From contig NC_088298.1 of NCBI RefSeq assembly GCF_032854445.1, positions 24,577,295-24,641,294 of the forward strand: DNA of 64,000 nt. Direction: 5' to 3'. The stretch is from Liolophura sinensis (taxonomy: Eukaryota; Mollusca; Polyplacophora; Chitonida; Chitonidae). Of the stretch, positions 46,637 to 61,600 are shown piece by piece. The position numbers and the translations under genes are program-made. The notes under the pieces are model-generated. The model was not told the origin of the DNA. It searched no databases and was given only the letters and a program-made list of their open reading frames with translations. The stretch's first letter is position 1. The number at the start of each line of letters is the position of its first letter.

Positions 46637-49600
46637 CTGGAAAACATAATCATGACAAATAATTAAATGTACCGGTGTCCATTATTACTTGTTTATTTAT
46701 TTGTTCATTTGATTGTTTTTTGAAAGCCATGCTCTCCATCCCGAAGTGTGAAGGTCTACCATCAACCTGAGGATGGTTGTGGGTTTCCCCCAGGCTCTGT
46801 GTAGGTTTCCTCCCACCATAATGCTGGCTGCTGTCTTATCAGTGAATATTCTTGAGTATGGCGTAAAATCAAATAAATAAATAAATTTAAGCCCATGCTC
46901 AAGAATGTATGAGTTCTAAGATGGCAGTTAGGATTATGGGTGGAGGAAATCAAAGATCCTGGGGGAAATCAAAGATCCTGGGGGAAATCGAAGATCTTGG
47001 GAGAAACCAAAGATCCTGGGGTTTTATGTCAACCATAAGAAATAGTTAGCAATGGCCCACACAACACCATCTGGTTTAACAGTATTGTACTATATGTGAG
47101 AAGCATGAGATTTTGTTACTTTGTATTTTCAGCTGGTTACTGTAGAAACCAAAATCCAATCAACTCAGCCAGGTACCTGGTGTGTTACCTGTAAATACCT
47201 GGCCCAGGTCAGTAGTGAATTACACGCTTCGCAGGTTTTCCTATACCCACAAACCTGATTGCTAATGTAGGAATAAAAAAAACTAAGGGGCTAAACACCA
47301 ATCAAATTTTAAAAAAAAAGACATTACACTTCACTGTCTTCAAAGTTTTACACTGTCTAAAGTTAACTTCCATTAACTAGAGCCCAAGGGCTGTGAAATG
47401 GGTCTATTGCTTTTCTTGCATTTTTTGTTTTTCTTGTAACTAATGACCAGTTGTCTTCTAGAACAATTCACTGGTCTTCTCCACCCACAACGGGCCTATC
47501 AGTTATTCTGTCTGCAATGCAGGACCCCGCCCCACCTCATTACGACATGACTTTAAAGAGAATGCAATTCACCAGAACCTTGTATTATGATATACTGTAG
47601 GATTGTGGACACTTTCCCGAATTTTTTTTGCAACTAAGTCGTTCTCATTTCTATTTGTTCGGTTAGTGTGAGCATGAAAGTTTTCGTTATTTGTACAACT
47701 GCCATAAATGGCAACAGATCAAAGCAACATATCGTAATACATGTTTTGGTCCTTCCATTGTATAGTTGTATCTCAACAGTACAAGTATGGCAAGGACACA
47801 TAAAATACACGTACAATCTGTCAACCTTCTTTTCAGGATTATATCCAAATGTTCATCGCATACAGCAACTAGAAAAATCAACTATTGGGCAGTAACCCAA
47901 GGGGTCAAGCCGTGCTACAGATAATTTTCAGCGGCTAAGCAGTACTTCCAACTTTCCAAGAGAGGAAGTACTGCATTAAGCCTACCACAGTAAACATATA
48001 TTTGAAAATACTTCACTATTTTGGGTCCCCAGCAATACACCTGGAAAGTGTGAAGTTGATTGAGTGAAGGGGCGTTGAGAAAATCGAAAGACATACATGT
48101 GCATACATGTATAGGCTTACATAGACCTACCAGTACAGAGAGTCTTGTAGTTACATATAGGACTACAAGTTTATGTATGTACATGTCAATTGCCCAGAAT
48201 TACCACTTGTCATAACATTCTTCCTCACCAGTAATGAATCTGAATGACATTTATTTATTACACCTCAACCTGTAGGCCTATTGGGTTTATTCCAATAACT
48301 GACTGACAGCTTTACCTTTTCATTTTGTTCGATAGCAGGAGCTGCAGTATTATTTCATTCTATGGTAACTTGCCTAATGCCACTCGTAATTTTTTTATCG
48401 AAACATTTACACGAACAACTGCCGTTTTGGGATCAAAACATGACGTGTTTGTTATGCTAAATCCAAATGTAGGCCAACTATAATGGGCATATGGCGATTC
48501 TCACCAATAGACCCATAAAAACGTACAGAATATTTCCGTCAAATTACAAGTCCTGGATTTGAACTTTCATTAACAATGTACAGGATTTTGCTCTCAGAAG
48601 CACTAACCTGAACCACCTGGGCTCTAGCTGCTGATTGTTTTCTTCTCGTTTTCTCCGTCTGTCCCGTTGTAGTTGTTCTAACCTCAGTTTCTCCTTCTCC
48701 GCTTCTTCAATTCTCCCTTCTTCAAGGAGCCTACAAGAAATAAAATACACTGATATTTATTCATCTGATTTGATTTTTGCTAACAGTTATTCACTTTTAT
48801 AAGAATTCTGTGCGTAATTGACGGCTCTCGTGGAGGAAAGTTACTCGACTGATTTGGGTAAGTCAGCAGCCACTGGCACGTTACTGACCATCACTCTGTC
48901 ATGCACATCTTATTGGCAAAAGACAGGTGTCTTCAATAAATATTTATTTATTTATTTCATTTGTGTTTTACACCTTCCTCAAGAACATTTTACTTATTCA
49001 ACAGTGACCAACATTATGGTGGGAGCAAACTGGGCAGAGCCCAGGGAAAACCCACATCCCAGGGAAAACTCACAGTGTAAATACGACAACTGCATTTTTC
49101 AGTAACACTCCCTCATTCCTTGAAGTGTAAATTCAACTACTGCAGTTTTCAGTAACACTCCCTCATTCCTTGCAGTGTAAATATGACAACTGTAATTTTC
49201 AATAACACTCCCTCATTCCTTGAAGTGTAAATTCAACTACTGCAATTTTCAGTAACACTCCCTCATTCCTTGCAGTGTAAATACGACAACTGCAATTTTC
49301 AGTAACACTCCCTCATTCTTTGCAGTGTAAATATGACAAGTGCAATTTTCAGTAACACTCTCTCATTCCTTGAAGTGTAAATTCAACTACTGCAATTTTC
49401 AGTAACACTCCCTCATTCCTTGCAGTGTAAATACGACAACTGTAATTTTCAATAACACTCCCTCATTCCTCACAGTGTAAATTCAACTACTGCAATTTTC
49501 AGTAACACTCCCTCATTCCTCGCAGTGTAAATACGACAACTGCAATTTTCAGTAACACTCCCTCATTCCTTGCAGTGTAAATATGACAAGTGCAATTTTC

Positions 49601-52600
49601 AGTAACACTCCTTCTTTCCTCACAGTGTAAATACGACAACTGCAATTTTCAGTAACACTCCCTCATTCCTCACAGTGTAAATACGACAACTGCAATTTTC
49701 AATAACACTCCCTCATTCCTTGAAGTGTAAATTCAACTACTGCAATTTTCAGTAACACTCTCTCATTCCTTGAAGTGTAAATTCAACTACTGCAATTTTC
49801 AGTAACACTCCCTCATTCCTTGCAGTGTAAATTCAACTACTGCAATTTTCAGTAACACTTCTTCATTCACTGAAGTGTAAATACAACTGCAATTTTCGGT
49901 AACACTCCCTCATTCTTCGCAGTGTAAATTCAACCACTGAAATTTCAGTAACTCTTCCTCTTTCCTTGCAGTGTAAATCTGACTACTAAAATTCCTCGCA
50001 GTGTAAATTTGACTACTGAAATTTCAGTAATACTTGTAAACTCTTCACAGTGCATGTTTCAAAATAACTGCAATTGTCAGACTTCCAAACTTGTCACAAG
50101 GGTGCCACTGTCTATATTAGTGGTTAGTGCCACATGTTCGGTTATTACTGTACCTCTGATCAGGCCGGAATCGCGTGTCTGTCGGCGGCAGGTATCTCGC
50201 ATGTTCCCGTTCAGGGTCATTGAGTTCTATGGCAAACCTGGAGAAGCCATAATACAGCTCATAGTCATCCGGCATAGCACCTGCAACAAGGGAGGTAACT
50301 TGTGATATCAACACTGCTCATTGTGTAAAGGTAAGTAACCCGTGTGAGGCCAGGGCGTTAAAAGGTTTCCCTACCCAAACTGTTACTGGGTAGTTACTAA
50401 CATGTGACAGAAATAATTGGCAGTCTCAAACTCTATCCAGTGTTGATAAGAAACTTTATAGGATATCTGTGCACGAAAATAACCGAAACATACTTTTGTC
50501 AAAAGGCCAACCATCCCACACAGAATTTAACTGAACAGTGAGTTTTAAATGTCCCACAAAGACAGTATTATTATTAAATATATCACCTGTGCAATAAGTT
50601 TTACATGTCCCACCTGTGCAATAAGTTTTACATGTCCCACCTGTGCACTAAGTTTTACATGTCCCACCTGTGCAATAAGTTTTACATGTTTCACCAGTAG
50701 AGTGAGTTATAAATGTCTCATCTCTACAATAAGTCTTATTAATAAATGCCCCACCTGTACAGTCAGTTTTAAATGTCTCACCTGTACAGTCAGGTTTAGA
50801 TGTCTCACCTGTACAGTCAGTTTTAAATGTCTCATCTGTATAGTAAGTTTTAAAAGTCTCATCTGTACAGTAAGTCTTAAATACCTCACCTGTACAATAA
50901 GTCTTGAATACCTCACCTGTACACAAATTTTAAATGTCTCATCTGTATAGTAGATTTCAAGTGTTCTGTTGGTAAGAGTAAGTTTTAAATGTCTAACCAG
51001 TTCAGTAAGTTTCATCTCACCTGTACAACAGGTTTTAAATGTATCACCTGAATAGTGAGACAGAAGTTTAAATGTCTCATCTATACAGGAAGTTTGAATG
51101 TCTCACTTTTACTGGAAGTTTTAAATGTCTCACCTGGTCTCCAGATACACCTGGTGGAGGGGGGCTGTCCACTGTACAGAGCCTCATTCCACTTCCCAAA
51201 CAGGTGGTGTACCACTCGACCTTCAGGGTTTAACACCTGACCAACCAACTCGTGTCTCTTAGATGACCAATAGCTAGCCTGGTTACAAATACACACAAAA
51301 ATACAAGTTTTACAACCAATAAGAAAGATTTGCAATGCAATATACACAGTTTTTTATACAAACACTATGTACTTACTTATTTGAACATGTTATTAATTTT
51401 AAGGTCCAATTTCAGTCAGCAGCAGCTTGTTCAGCTTTTGCCACAATTTCGTCCCATTTTGTTACAGAAAACACACAGGCTAATACCGAAAAAATCTTGA
51501 CAGATATACCTCTCATGATACAATGTCATCATAACATCAGATCTATCAGCTCTTTTGTATTTTATTACATAGGGCTATTAAAATAGCGGTTATACAGTTC
51601 AAACTACCCTGGATCAAATCTTGACAAAATCTCCCTGGATATTTCTTGGCCGCATTTTGTCACTGTAACACGTTTTGTCACTGTAACACATTTTGCCACT
51701 GTAGCACATTTTGCCACTGTAACACATTTTGTCACTTTGTCCCTTTGCTACATATTATGAGTTTGTTTATACATTTTCCCACTCTGACACATTTGTCACT
51801 GGTTGAAATACATTTTCCCACCCTGCCACATTTGTCACTGTTTGTAATACATTTTCCCACCCTGCCACATTTGTCACTGGTTGTAATACGTTTTCCCACC
51901 CTGCCACATTTGTCACTGGTTGTAATACATTTTCCCACCCTGCCACATTTGTCACTGGTTATAATACATTTTCCCACCCTGCCACATTTGTCAGTGGTTG
52001 TAATACATTTCCCTACTCTGACACATTTGTCACTGGTTGTAATACATTTTCCCACCCTGCCACATTTGTCAGTGGTTGTAATACATTTCCCTACTCTGAC
52101 ACATTTGTCACTGGTTGTAATACATTTTCCCACCCTGCCACATTTGTCACTGGTTGTAATACATTTTCCCACCCTGCCACATTTGTCACTGGTTATAATA
52201 CATTTTCCCACCCTGCCACATTTGTCACTGGTTGTAATACATTTTCCCACCCTGCCACATTTGTCACTGGTTGTAATACATTTTCCCACCCTGCCACATT
52301 TGTCACTGGTTATAATACATTTTCCCATCCTGCCACATTTGTCAGTGGTTGTAATACATTTCCCTACTCTGACACATTTGTCACTGGTTGTAATACATTT
52401 TCCCACCCTGCCACATTTGTCACTGGTTGTAATACATTTTCCTCCTCTGCCACATTTTGTCACTGTAACACGTTTTGTCACTTTGTCCCTTTGCTACATA
52501 TTACGAGTTTGTTTATACATTTTCCTACTCTGCCACATTTGTCACTGTTTGTTTATGCATTTTCCCAGCCTGGAACGTCACTTTTTGCAACACCTTTTTC

Positions 52601-55600
52601 CCACTCTGCCACATTCGTCACTGGTTGTACATTTTGACCATTGTCCTTTCATTACATGTAATGACTTTATAACGTTTTGTTACTCTGTCAACTGTGGTCA
52701 CCGTCACAGTGAGTCATTCTAAATTCTAACCCAAGGGGGCCTCCGTGGCTCAGTTGGTTAACACGCTAGTGCAGCGTAATAACTCAGGAGCCTCTCACCA
52801 ATGCAGTCGTTATGAGTTCAAGTCCAGCTCATGGTGACTTTCTCTCCAGCCGTACTTGGGAAGGTCTGGCATAAACCTGAGGATGGTCGTGAGTTTCCAC
52901 CGGGCTCTGCCCTGTTTCCTCCCACCATAATGCTTGCCGTCGTCGTATAAGTGAAATATTCTTGAGTACGGTATAAAAAAACCAATCAAATAATGCAAAT
53001 AAATAAATTCTAACCCCAAGAAAACCTGTGTCTAACGTTAACATATCACATACTGTGAAGTACTTAATTTTCGCGTGGAACTAATTTTCGCGTGGAACTA
53101 ATTTTCGCGTGGAACTAATTTTCGCAGATTTCGCAGTCAATAATTTACCATGAAAAATAATTCCAGTGAAAACAATATCCAATATTGAATCATAAACTAC
53201 AGATAGTAGTAATAATGAAGTGAAATCTTTGCCAGGATGAAGTGAGTTGCACTAAGAAAGCCCGATGGGCCAGCTAAATTTTTGAACAGCAGGAAAGGGA
53301 AATTATGGTTTAATGGAAAATGGTTTAAAATACAAACTCTGGTCCTATGGCTTGGTGGGTATAAAACAAAGTGGGACTTTATTTGTCTTTTGTTTGATCA
53401 ATCTTCGCTATGTCCGTAAAGTGAAAGAAAAGCAGATACCAGCAACATGCTGGCTTCTAATGAATGTCGCTCTGATACACAATATCCGATTGGCTGTGTC
53501 TCTCCTGTGGTCCAGCTTCTAACAAACTGTGAAGTGTGTGCAACAACACAATGGCCGTACGGTTTGCGGTTTCTGCCACACGACCTGAGGACGATTAAAA
53601 CTGAAAACAATGCAAAACTTACCGTAATGCTTGATAAAGAATGAGTATGGTGAATTCATATGTTGTGCGTTGAACTGCTCAAAAGGTGACAGGTCACTTT
53701 GCCAGGTGTCTAAAAGTATTCATCAATGATTCAAAATGAAGTAACACGGTATCTCACCTTGGCAAATGATATTTTGCATAGTATGTCTCTATTACGGATG
53801 GTCATCTCCCCGTACTGGTCAACCCAGCGCTGACCGCCAAAGATGTTGTGGACGCAGGTGGTGACCTTATTCCATGTGTAGTGGTCATTATACCTGAGGA
53901 AATTAAATAACGTCTGACTGAGACAGGGGGATTAATCAGCTGATTAACATGTGTGTTATATGTTAATATATGTTAATATATGTGTTATATTCAGAAGGTG
54001 TCTTGCAGGTGTGACTTAAAAGATACATGAATTACAAATTTCTGAAAATGGAGTTTAAGATGTGGATGTTTTAATGCGATTGTATGTTAAATGTGATGAT
54101 AACAAAGCATTCTGAGTCATTTGTGACCAGTCATTCTATAAATTAATAAAGTGTAATCAACATCACTGCATTTTTTTGTTTGTTTGTTTTTTTTTCGTAC
54201 CCAAGTCTGCTTAAGCCATGGTGCTAGAGGCATGTAAATAGCTACTATTTATGCACTGACATGAAAAGTTAGAATAAAAAAATGTGACACTTTGCCAACT
54301 ATCACACCGTCATTGCTCCTCTGGTTTTACTCTCTATACTGTACATCTTTAATTATACAATATATAAAAGCACTAAAAAAAAGCTTTTAAGTTTTCTTCT
54401 TGTGGCAAAAAAAGGGCTTTTAGTATTCCTAAGCCCTCAGTGGTCAGTCCGGAAATTGAGCAGCCTGCTGATGTGACGTCAACGGTGATAGGCGTCAGAA
54501 TAAACCTGATTTAGGGGGAGAGCCCAAAGTGAGGCTGCCAAGCTGGGCATTGTCGCTATGTTCACCGATATTTATTACTTAGTTTTTTTCTCATCTTATT
54601 GGCATATCTTTCTTCACATTCCTTAAAACTATACTCTTCATTAGTGCCTTATCCTGGGATACTTTAAAAGAAAAAGACTTCTCACAATCAAAGTTAGCAT
54701 CACTACTTAAAACTATGCACAAATAGATTTCCATTTATTTTTTTCGATTTTTGTGAAGAGAGGTATTCAAACATTTGGATTCTAAGGTGGGCTTTATGGA
54801 CTATACTATCAGCGTTTAGGAACTCTGATGTCAGAGCAAGTTTTCCCAACTCTAATTCTGACACTCATTGTTTACTGATAAAAGATTCCCAAAAGTTTCT
54901 TCCTTTCTGTGAACATCAGGAAAAAAGGTGACGTGACGTCAGAGTTCCTAGATATTGTCAGCATGGTTCATAAAATCCACCTCACTGTTAAAATATTTGA
55001 ATGCCTTTCAACACTTTTCAAAATATCTGAAAAAAACAAATGAAAGTACATTTACGCATAGTTTTCAGTTGTCTATATGATGAAACTTACTTCACATTTC
55101 AGCTTTGTTTTACTTTAAACTCGGCATACATGTATAGGGCAGCAAGAGACCCAACTCGACTCAACTCAATTCAACCGTTGCATCCGTTGTTAGTGCTTGA
55201 GTATGTCAGATAACAATGCAGCCACTGGAGTCATATTCCACTTGTTTATGTCAGATAACAATGCAGCCACTGGAGTCATATTCCACTTGTTTATGTCAGA
55301 TAACAATGCAGCCACTGGAGTCATATTCCACTTGTTTATGTCAGATAACAATGCACTACTGGAGTCATATTCCACTTGTTTATGTCAGATAACAATGCAG
55401 CCACTGGAGTCATATTCCACTTGTTTATGTCAGATAACAATGCAGCCACTGGAGTCATATTCCACTTGTTTATGTCAGATAACAATGCAGCTACTGGAGT
55501 CATATTCCACTTGTTTATGTCAGATAACAATGCAGCCACTGGAGTCATATTCCACTTGTTTGGTGCATGCTGGATCAATCCCATGTCAAAACTAGAGTCG

Positions 55601-58600
55601 TGTCTTAAGCTTTCAGGTATGCCGCGCTTTACCTTTCTTCAATATTCTTAACCAATGTTTTACTTTCTATTTTCTGCTCAGTGATGCATGCTAAATTGAC
55701 TCAATAATATGTCATATTTGACTTACATGTATGCAGGCTTGACAATGATCAGGTTTAACATTTTTAATAGAGCCTTTCTAAATTTCCCCAAATCGTTTTG
55801 TCAAAAGCAACATGTTAAGATCTTAAACGCCTTGAAGTTAGATATATTTTTCAAAAATTGACATTGCCGATGTGGCATTAAGCCATTATCATTCATTCAA
55901 AAATGGATGCAATCAAAATGCTGGTATGTTGGATATGAGAATATACATTCATACATATATTACTCTTGTCCTATCTCCTTAAAAACAATAATTAAGGAGC
56001 CCAAGTAATTAAGTGTCATGATTGTTTTATTGATCGGAGTTGGATTTGCACTCATGCCCTGATAGGTGAGAGGCTACAGAGTAAAGGAGGAGGAGAAGAA
56101 GAGAACAACACAGTACTTGGGTAATGACACTGTTACAGTTCCCAGAGGCTGGATCTCCATGGACTTCCCCCAAAACTTGTTCTTTATTCTCATATCTGTA
56201 AGGAGAAATCAACAATCACTGTACTACACTGAAATGTTTCATTATGGTTATTTATTTATTTATTTTAGTGACTATCAACGACAAACTATCATCATAAAAT
56301 ATTCAAGGGTTTAACACCGCCATAGCGAAGTTTGTTGGGTCACCCCATACCGCTGGTACAAGACAAAGTTTAGCGGTATTGGCTTACACAACAAACACTA
56401 AGACGAAGGTGTTAAAGTCTATTCTACACCAAGAAAGGAACAAACTTGATGAGGTAAAAGTACCCGACCATGTGTTGTGTGACAAACTTGATGAGGTTAA
56501 AGTACCCGACCATGTGTTGTGTGACAAACTTGATGAGGTTAAAGTACCCGACCATGTGTTGTGTGACAAACTTGATGAGGTTAAAGTACCCGACCATGTG
56601 TTGTGTGACAAACTTGATGAGGTTAAAGCACCCGACCATGTGTTGTGTGACAAACTTGATGAGGTTAAAGTACCCGACCATGTGTTGTGTGACAAACTTG
56701 ATGAGGTTAAAGTACTCGACAATGTGTTTTGTGACAAACTTGATGAGGATAAAGTACCTGACCATGTGTTGTGTGACAAACTTGATGAGGTTAAAGTACC
56801 CGACCATGTGTTGTGTGACAAACTTGATGAGGTTAAAGTACCCGACCATGTGTTGTGTGACAAACTTGATGAGGTTAAAGTACCCGACCATGTGTTGTGT
56901 GACAAACTTGATGAGGTTAAAGTACCCGACCATGTGTTGTGTGACAAATTTGATGAGGTTAAAGTACTCGACCATGTGTTGTGTGACAAACTTGATGAGG
57001 TTAAAGTACCCGACCATGTGTTGTGTGACAAACTTGATGAGGTTAAAGTACCCGACCATGTGTTGTGTGACAAACTTGATGAGGTTAAAGTACCCGACCA
57101 TGTGTAGTGTGACAAACTTGATGTTTGAAAAGGTCATCTCTATCTAAAATGTATGTCTGCACATGGCTTGCAACTAACAGCGGGGTAGAATATATTCACT
57201 AAACATACTGACCTTGTTTGAAGATAAAATTCCTGGATTCGCAGTGGCATGCTGAAATCGGGGGATGGTGGCTGACCTGTAAAGGAAAAGCGCACATTAA
57301 ATATGAGTCTATTCATCTGCATGAGGTCTATGTATTGATTTATTTATCATAGTTGATCGGTGTTTTACGCCGTACTCAAGATTACTTCAATTATACAACG
57401 GTAGCCAGCATTATGGTGGGAGGAAACCCGACAGAGCTTGGAGGGAAACCCAATATCATCTGCAGGTTATGGGCTGACCTTCCCACGTATGGCCGGAGAG
57501 GAAGCCAGCATGAAGTGGACAATGACCATCAGAAGGTTGCTGGCAGACCTTCCCATGTACAGCCAGAGAGGTGGCCATACACTCACAGCGGCCACATTGG
57601 TGAGAGGCTCCTGTGTCATTGCGCCGCACTGACGTGCTAACCACCTCAGGCACAAAGGCCCCCTTTATGTATTGATCACCAGGCCTTGGGATCATCAGAT
57701 CCAACGACCATCAGAAGGTTGCTGCCAGACCTTCCCATGTACAGCCAGAGAGGTGGCCATACACTCACAGCAATCAGATTGGTGAGAGGCTCCTGTGTCA
57801 TTGCGCCGCGCTGACGTGCTAACCATCTCGGGCACGAAGGCCCCCTTTATGTATTGATCACCAGGCCTTGGGATCATCAGATCCAACGACCATCAGAAGG
57901 TTGCTGCCAGACCTTCCCATGTACAGCCAGAGAGGTGGCCATACACTCACAGCGGCCACATTGGTGAGAGGCTCCTGTGTCATTGCGCCGCGCTGACGTG
58001 CTAACCACCTCGGGCACGAAGGCCCCCTTGGGAGAGACTCCTTGGTAACAGCGCCATTCTGGCGTGCTAACCGCCCCAGCCACACAGGTTCCTCAATGTT
58101 TTTGCATGCATGTATGTCCATGTTTAAATGGCTTAAACAGGTCTCGAACTAAACGAAGCTCACGTGAAATTTGATTTATTTATTTATTTATTTATTTGAT
58201 TGGTGTTTTACGCCGTACTCAAGAGTATTTCACTTATACGACGGCGGCCAGCATTACAGTGGGTGGAAACTGGGCAGACCATTCGCAGGTTGCTGACAGA
58301 CCTTCCCACGTACCACCGGAGAGGAAGCCAGCATGAACTGGTCTTCAACTCACAGCGACCACATTGGTGAGAGAGTCCTGGGTCATTACGCTGCGCTAGC
58401 ACGCTAACCAACTGAGCCACGGAGGCCCCCGTGTGAAATTTGAATGAACATTCATTTTACATGAGAATGTAATTCATGTACAATCCAAACAACTCTAACT
58501 TTAAGCTGTATCATACTGTTCAACAGTTACTCTAAATCCTCAACCTTTTCGCAAATCAAAGAACAACTTTCAGTGCAATTTATGCACATTTTTAGTTTAA

Positions 58601-61600
58601 TATGGGAGACCCAGCTACATTGGCGGGACTGGCCAGTTTCAGGGCTCCACAAAAAGTATACTTTTAATCAATCCACACAGAATAATGCCTTCTGAACAGT
58701 TTGCGAACATGCGAAGAGGTTAAAGAAGTACAGTAATCTTATTTTACCGGCTTACCTGTTCAGCGACAAACCTCCAGCCTTTGTCCTCTCGGATGTTCTC
58801 ATATGTCTCTTCCAGGAGGGGGTTGAACGGCTTGTAACCTGCTCTGTGATAGGTTGAGGCATATGCGCTAACTGCAAAGGCGGCCACATACAACTGCCAT
58901 AAAGAAAAACGAAAATTTTGCTACATTCTGAGAGAGAAAAAGTGTGTACAATCATTCATTCAAGACCTTGATACATTACAGGAAAATACACACCTTCTGA
59001 TTGACAGGCAAATATAAACAGATAAAGTGGCAAACATTGGGTAATACAGAGAGGATATTGAGCTGTGACAGTTGAGTGTAATGAAAATTGCTCACATGAG
59101 AGGAGGAAATGATAACCCATGACACGCGAAGCTTTCATCAGAGCAATGCTCATCATATTTTTGGCATTCAACCTTCACTGTGCTATACTGTATTAATTAT
59201 TTACATTTTTAACAACATAACCGTTTTATGTTGTCTTTTAAGCTGTAGGCCTTCACAGGCTTGCATACAGCGTGATGTGGTACATGACGTCTTGTATGGC
59301 ACCATGTCTTTTGCGTCACGTAAGCAAGTTAAAGTTAATGAAATCTGTATTATGATGTCATCCCACTGCGAACATCATAAACAAAACATTTCTTCTGTTT
59401 TATCAAATGTTATAACAACTTAGATTTGGTAGGAAGAACAGTTCACCTGTAGGAGACATATGAATGCAAAATTTCAGCTCAATACATACTGAAATCGCGA
59501 ACTTAGTGATTTATGGTAATTAACATGCACACAGTGCATCAGCTATGGAATATCCCCAATATGCCATTGCGTTTTATATGCATGTAAAACTTCTGGTCAA
59601 TACACACTGTAGATTTTGAGATACCACCCATTACGTACAAAATACACTAAGTCAGGAAGTTGGTCATTTACGGTATTTAATATGTACACACCGTATCAAC
59701 AATGGAATTGTGCTCTACATGTCTGCATACTGTGAGCTCAATAAATGCAGTACTTTCGGAGATACCACTCCTAACATTTTGTTTAACATTGATTCTAATA
59801 CACAATACAATACACTAAATCAGGAATTCAGTAATTTACGGTATTTAATATGTGCCCACTAAGTCAACGAGGGAACATTCTCCTCGTGCTATTGTGCTCT
59901 ATATGTGCAAACTCTGAGCTTAATGCCTGTAGCACTTTATAAGATACCACCCAAACATTTTGTTCAACATTTCTTTCCCTGTTATTAGACAATGATGCTC
60001 AAGGTACGACATAAGCTATATGCCTGTACTTTGTACAGGTGAGAAAAAAATATTATTTAACATGTCAAATAACACTTTTATCAGTGAAGACATTTCACTT
60101 CTCATTCTGATGTCAGTCACGAGTCACAAAGACCATCCAACTTTTAGTATTAAGTCACTTGATGATGCGTACATGGAACTGAAACCCAGATCTTCTGCCC
60201 ATAAGTACAAGACAATGAAATAAGAGCGTTACCATTCTCTCATAAGGATCATCATGTTCTGCTGCCTTATCAAGAAGTTCACTGTACTCCAGTTCTTCAC
60301 AGAGACGCTATAAAATAAAAAGATGGATCACTGTTTATTTGCCGGGGGTTAAACGTCGCATCTAGCATTTATACTTTAATCACATGAAAACAATGATTCC
60401 TAGTAGCAGGAATAGTGCTGCATTCCTCCCACACCAGCCAATCAGAAACGATTCTGTAGCCCTCTAACACAGGGCTACGTGCATTTCAGTCAGAATTTGC
60501 CTTCACTTAAACCTCTTGCCACTTTAGTCTGTAAACTTTTCTTAACATTCAAATAATGTTGACTGATCAGCAATTCCCAAGTTCTTGATTTATTTATTTA
60601 TTTGGTGTTTTACGCTGTCCTTAAGAATATTTCACTTGTACGACAGTGGCCAGCATTATGCTGGGAGGAAACCGACATGACCATCCACAGGTTGCTGGCT
60701 GACCATCTCATGTACAGACAGAGGAAACCCACATGGAGAAACACACGACCATCCACAGGTTGCTGACTGACCATCTTACGTACAGACAGAGGAAACCAGC
60801 ATGGAGAAACACACGACCATCCACAGGTTGCTGGCCGACCACCTTATGTACAGACAGAGGAAACCAGCATGGAGAAACACACAACCATCCATAGGTTGCT
60901 GGCCGACCATCTCATGTACAGACAGAGGAAACCAGCATGGAGACACACACGACCATCCACAGGTTGCTGGCTGACCATCTCATGTACAGACAGAGGAAAC
61001 CCGCGTGGAGAAACACACGACCATGCAGAGGTTGCTGGCCGACCATCTCATGTACAGACAGAGGAAACCCGCATGGAGAAACACACGACCATCCACAGGT
61101 TGCTGGCCGACCATCTCATATACAGACAGAGGAAACCAGCATGGACTTGAACTCACAGTGACCACATTTGTGGGAGACTCCTGGGTCATGCTGGCATGCT
61201 AACAAAGTTCTTGAAATCCCCCTTGCCCACCTCCCCAAATCGATATTAGATAGTCGAGATAAGAATGGAGCTTTAGCCTTAATTATGACAATACCTGAAG
61301 CACATTTAGTGGTTCGTTCAGCGTCACAGGCATCGATATCTTGGAGAGATCTTTGCCGATGTTCTTACACAGCAGACTCCATAGACTGATATCGCCTACG
61401 TCGGGCTTGGGGCGCGGCAAAACTGAGCGACGACCCGTGCGATATTTCTGGGGAATTAGTTCTTCTGACACTGGAAAAAAACAAAACATTTGACCGATCT
61501 TACTGACGGTGTTTAATACTGTAATCATGAATATTTTATTTGTAGAACAGTTTGATATCTTTGACTGGTGTTCTTCCGCAAATCTGGAATAATTCATTTG

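Noticed and set aside
49073-50040. Plus-strand TTCCTTGCAG|TGTAAAT units as tandem splice acceptors
   Set aside because: The host gene is on the minus strand, so these acceptor-like sequences are in the wrong orientation.
51646-52722. 358-codon plus and 249-codon minus frames
   Set aside because: Both are the 39-bp array inside an ORP intron, open on two strands at once, as expected of a repeat with a period divisible by three.
52737-52830. A functional tRNA gene
   Set aside because: A and B boxes are present but no cloverleaf with acceptor and anticodon stems can be paired, and the sequence continues into a SINE core and tail.
56379-57147. Four overlapping frames of 225-243 codons on both strands
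   Set aside because: The 42-bp array in an ORP intron explains all four; real exons F and G flank it.
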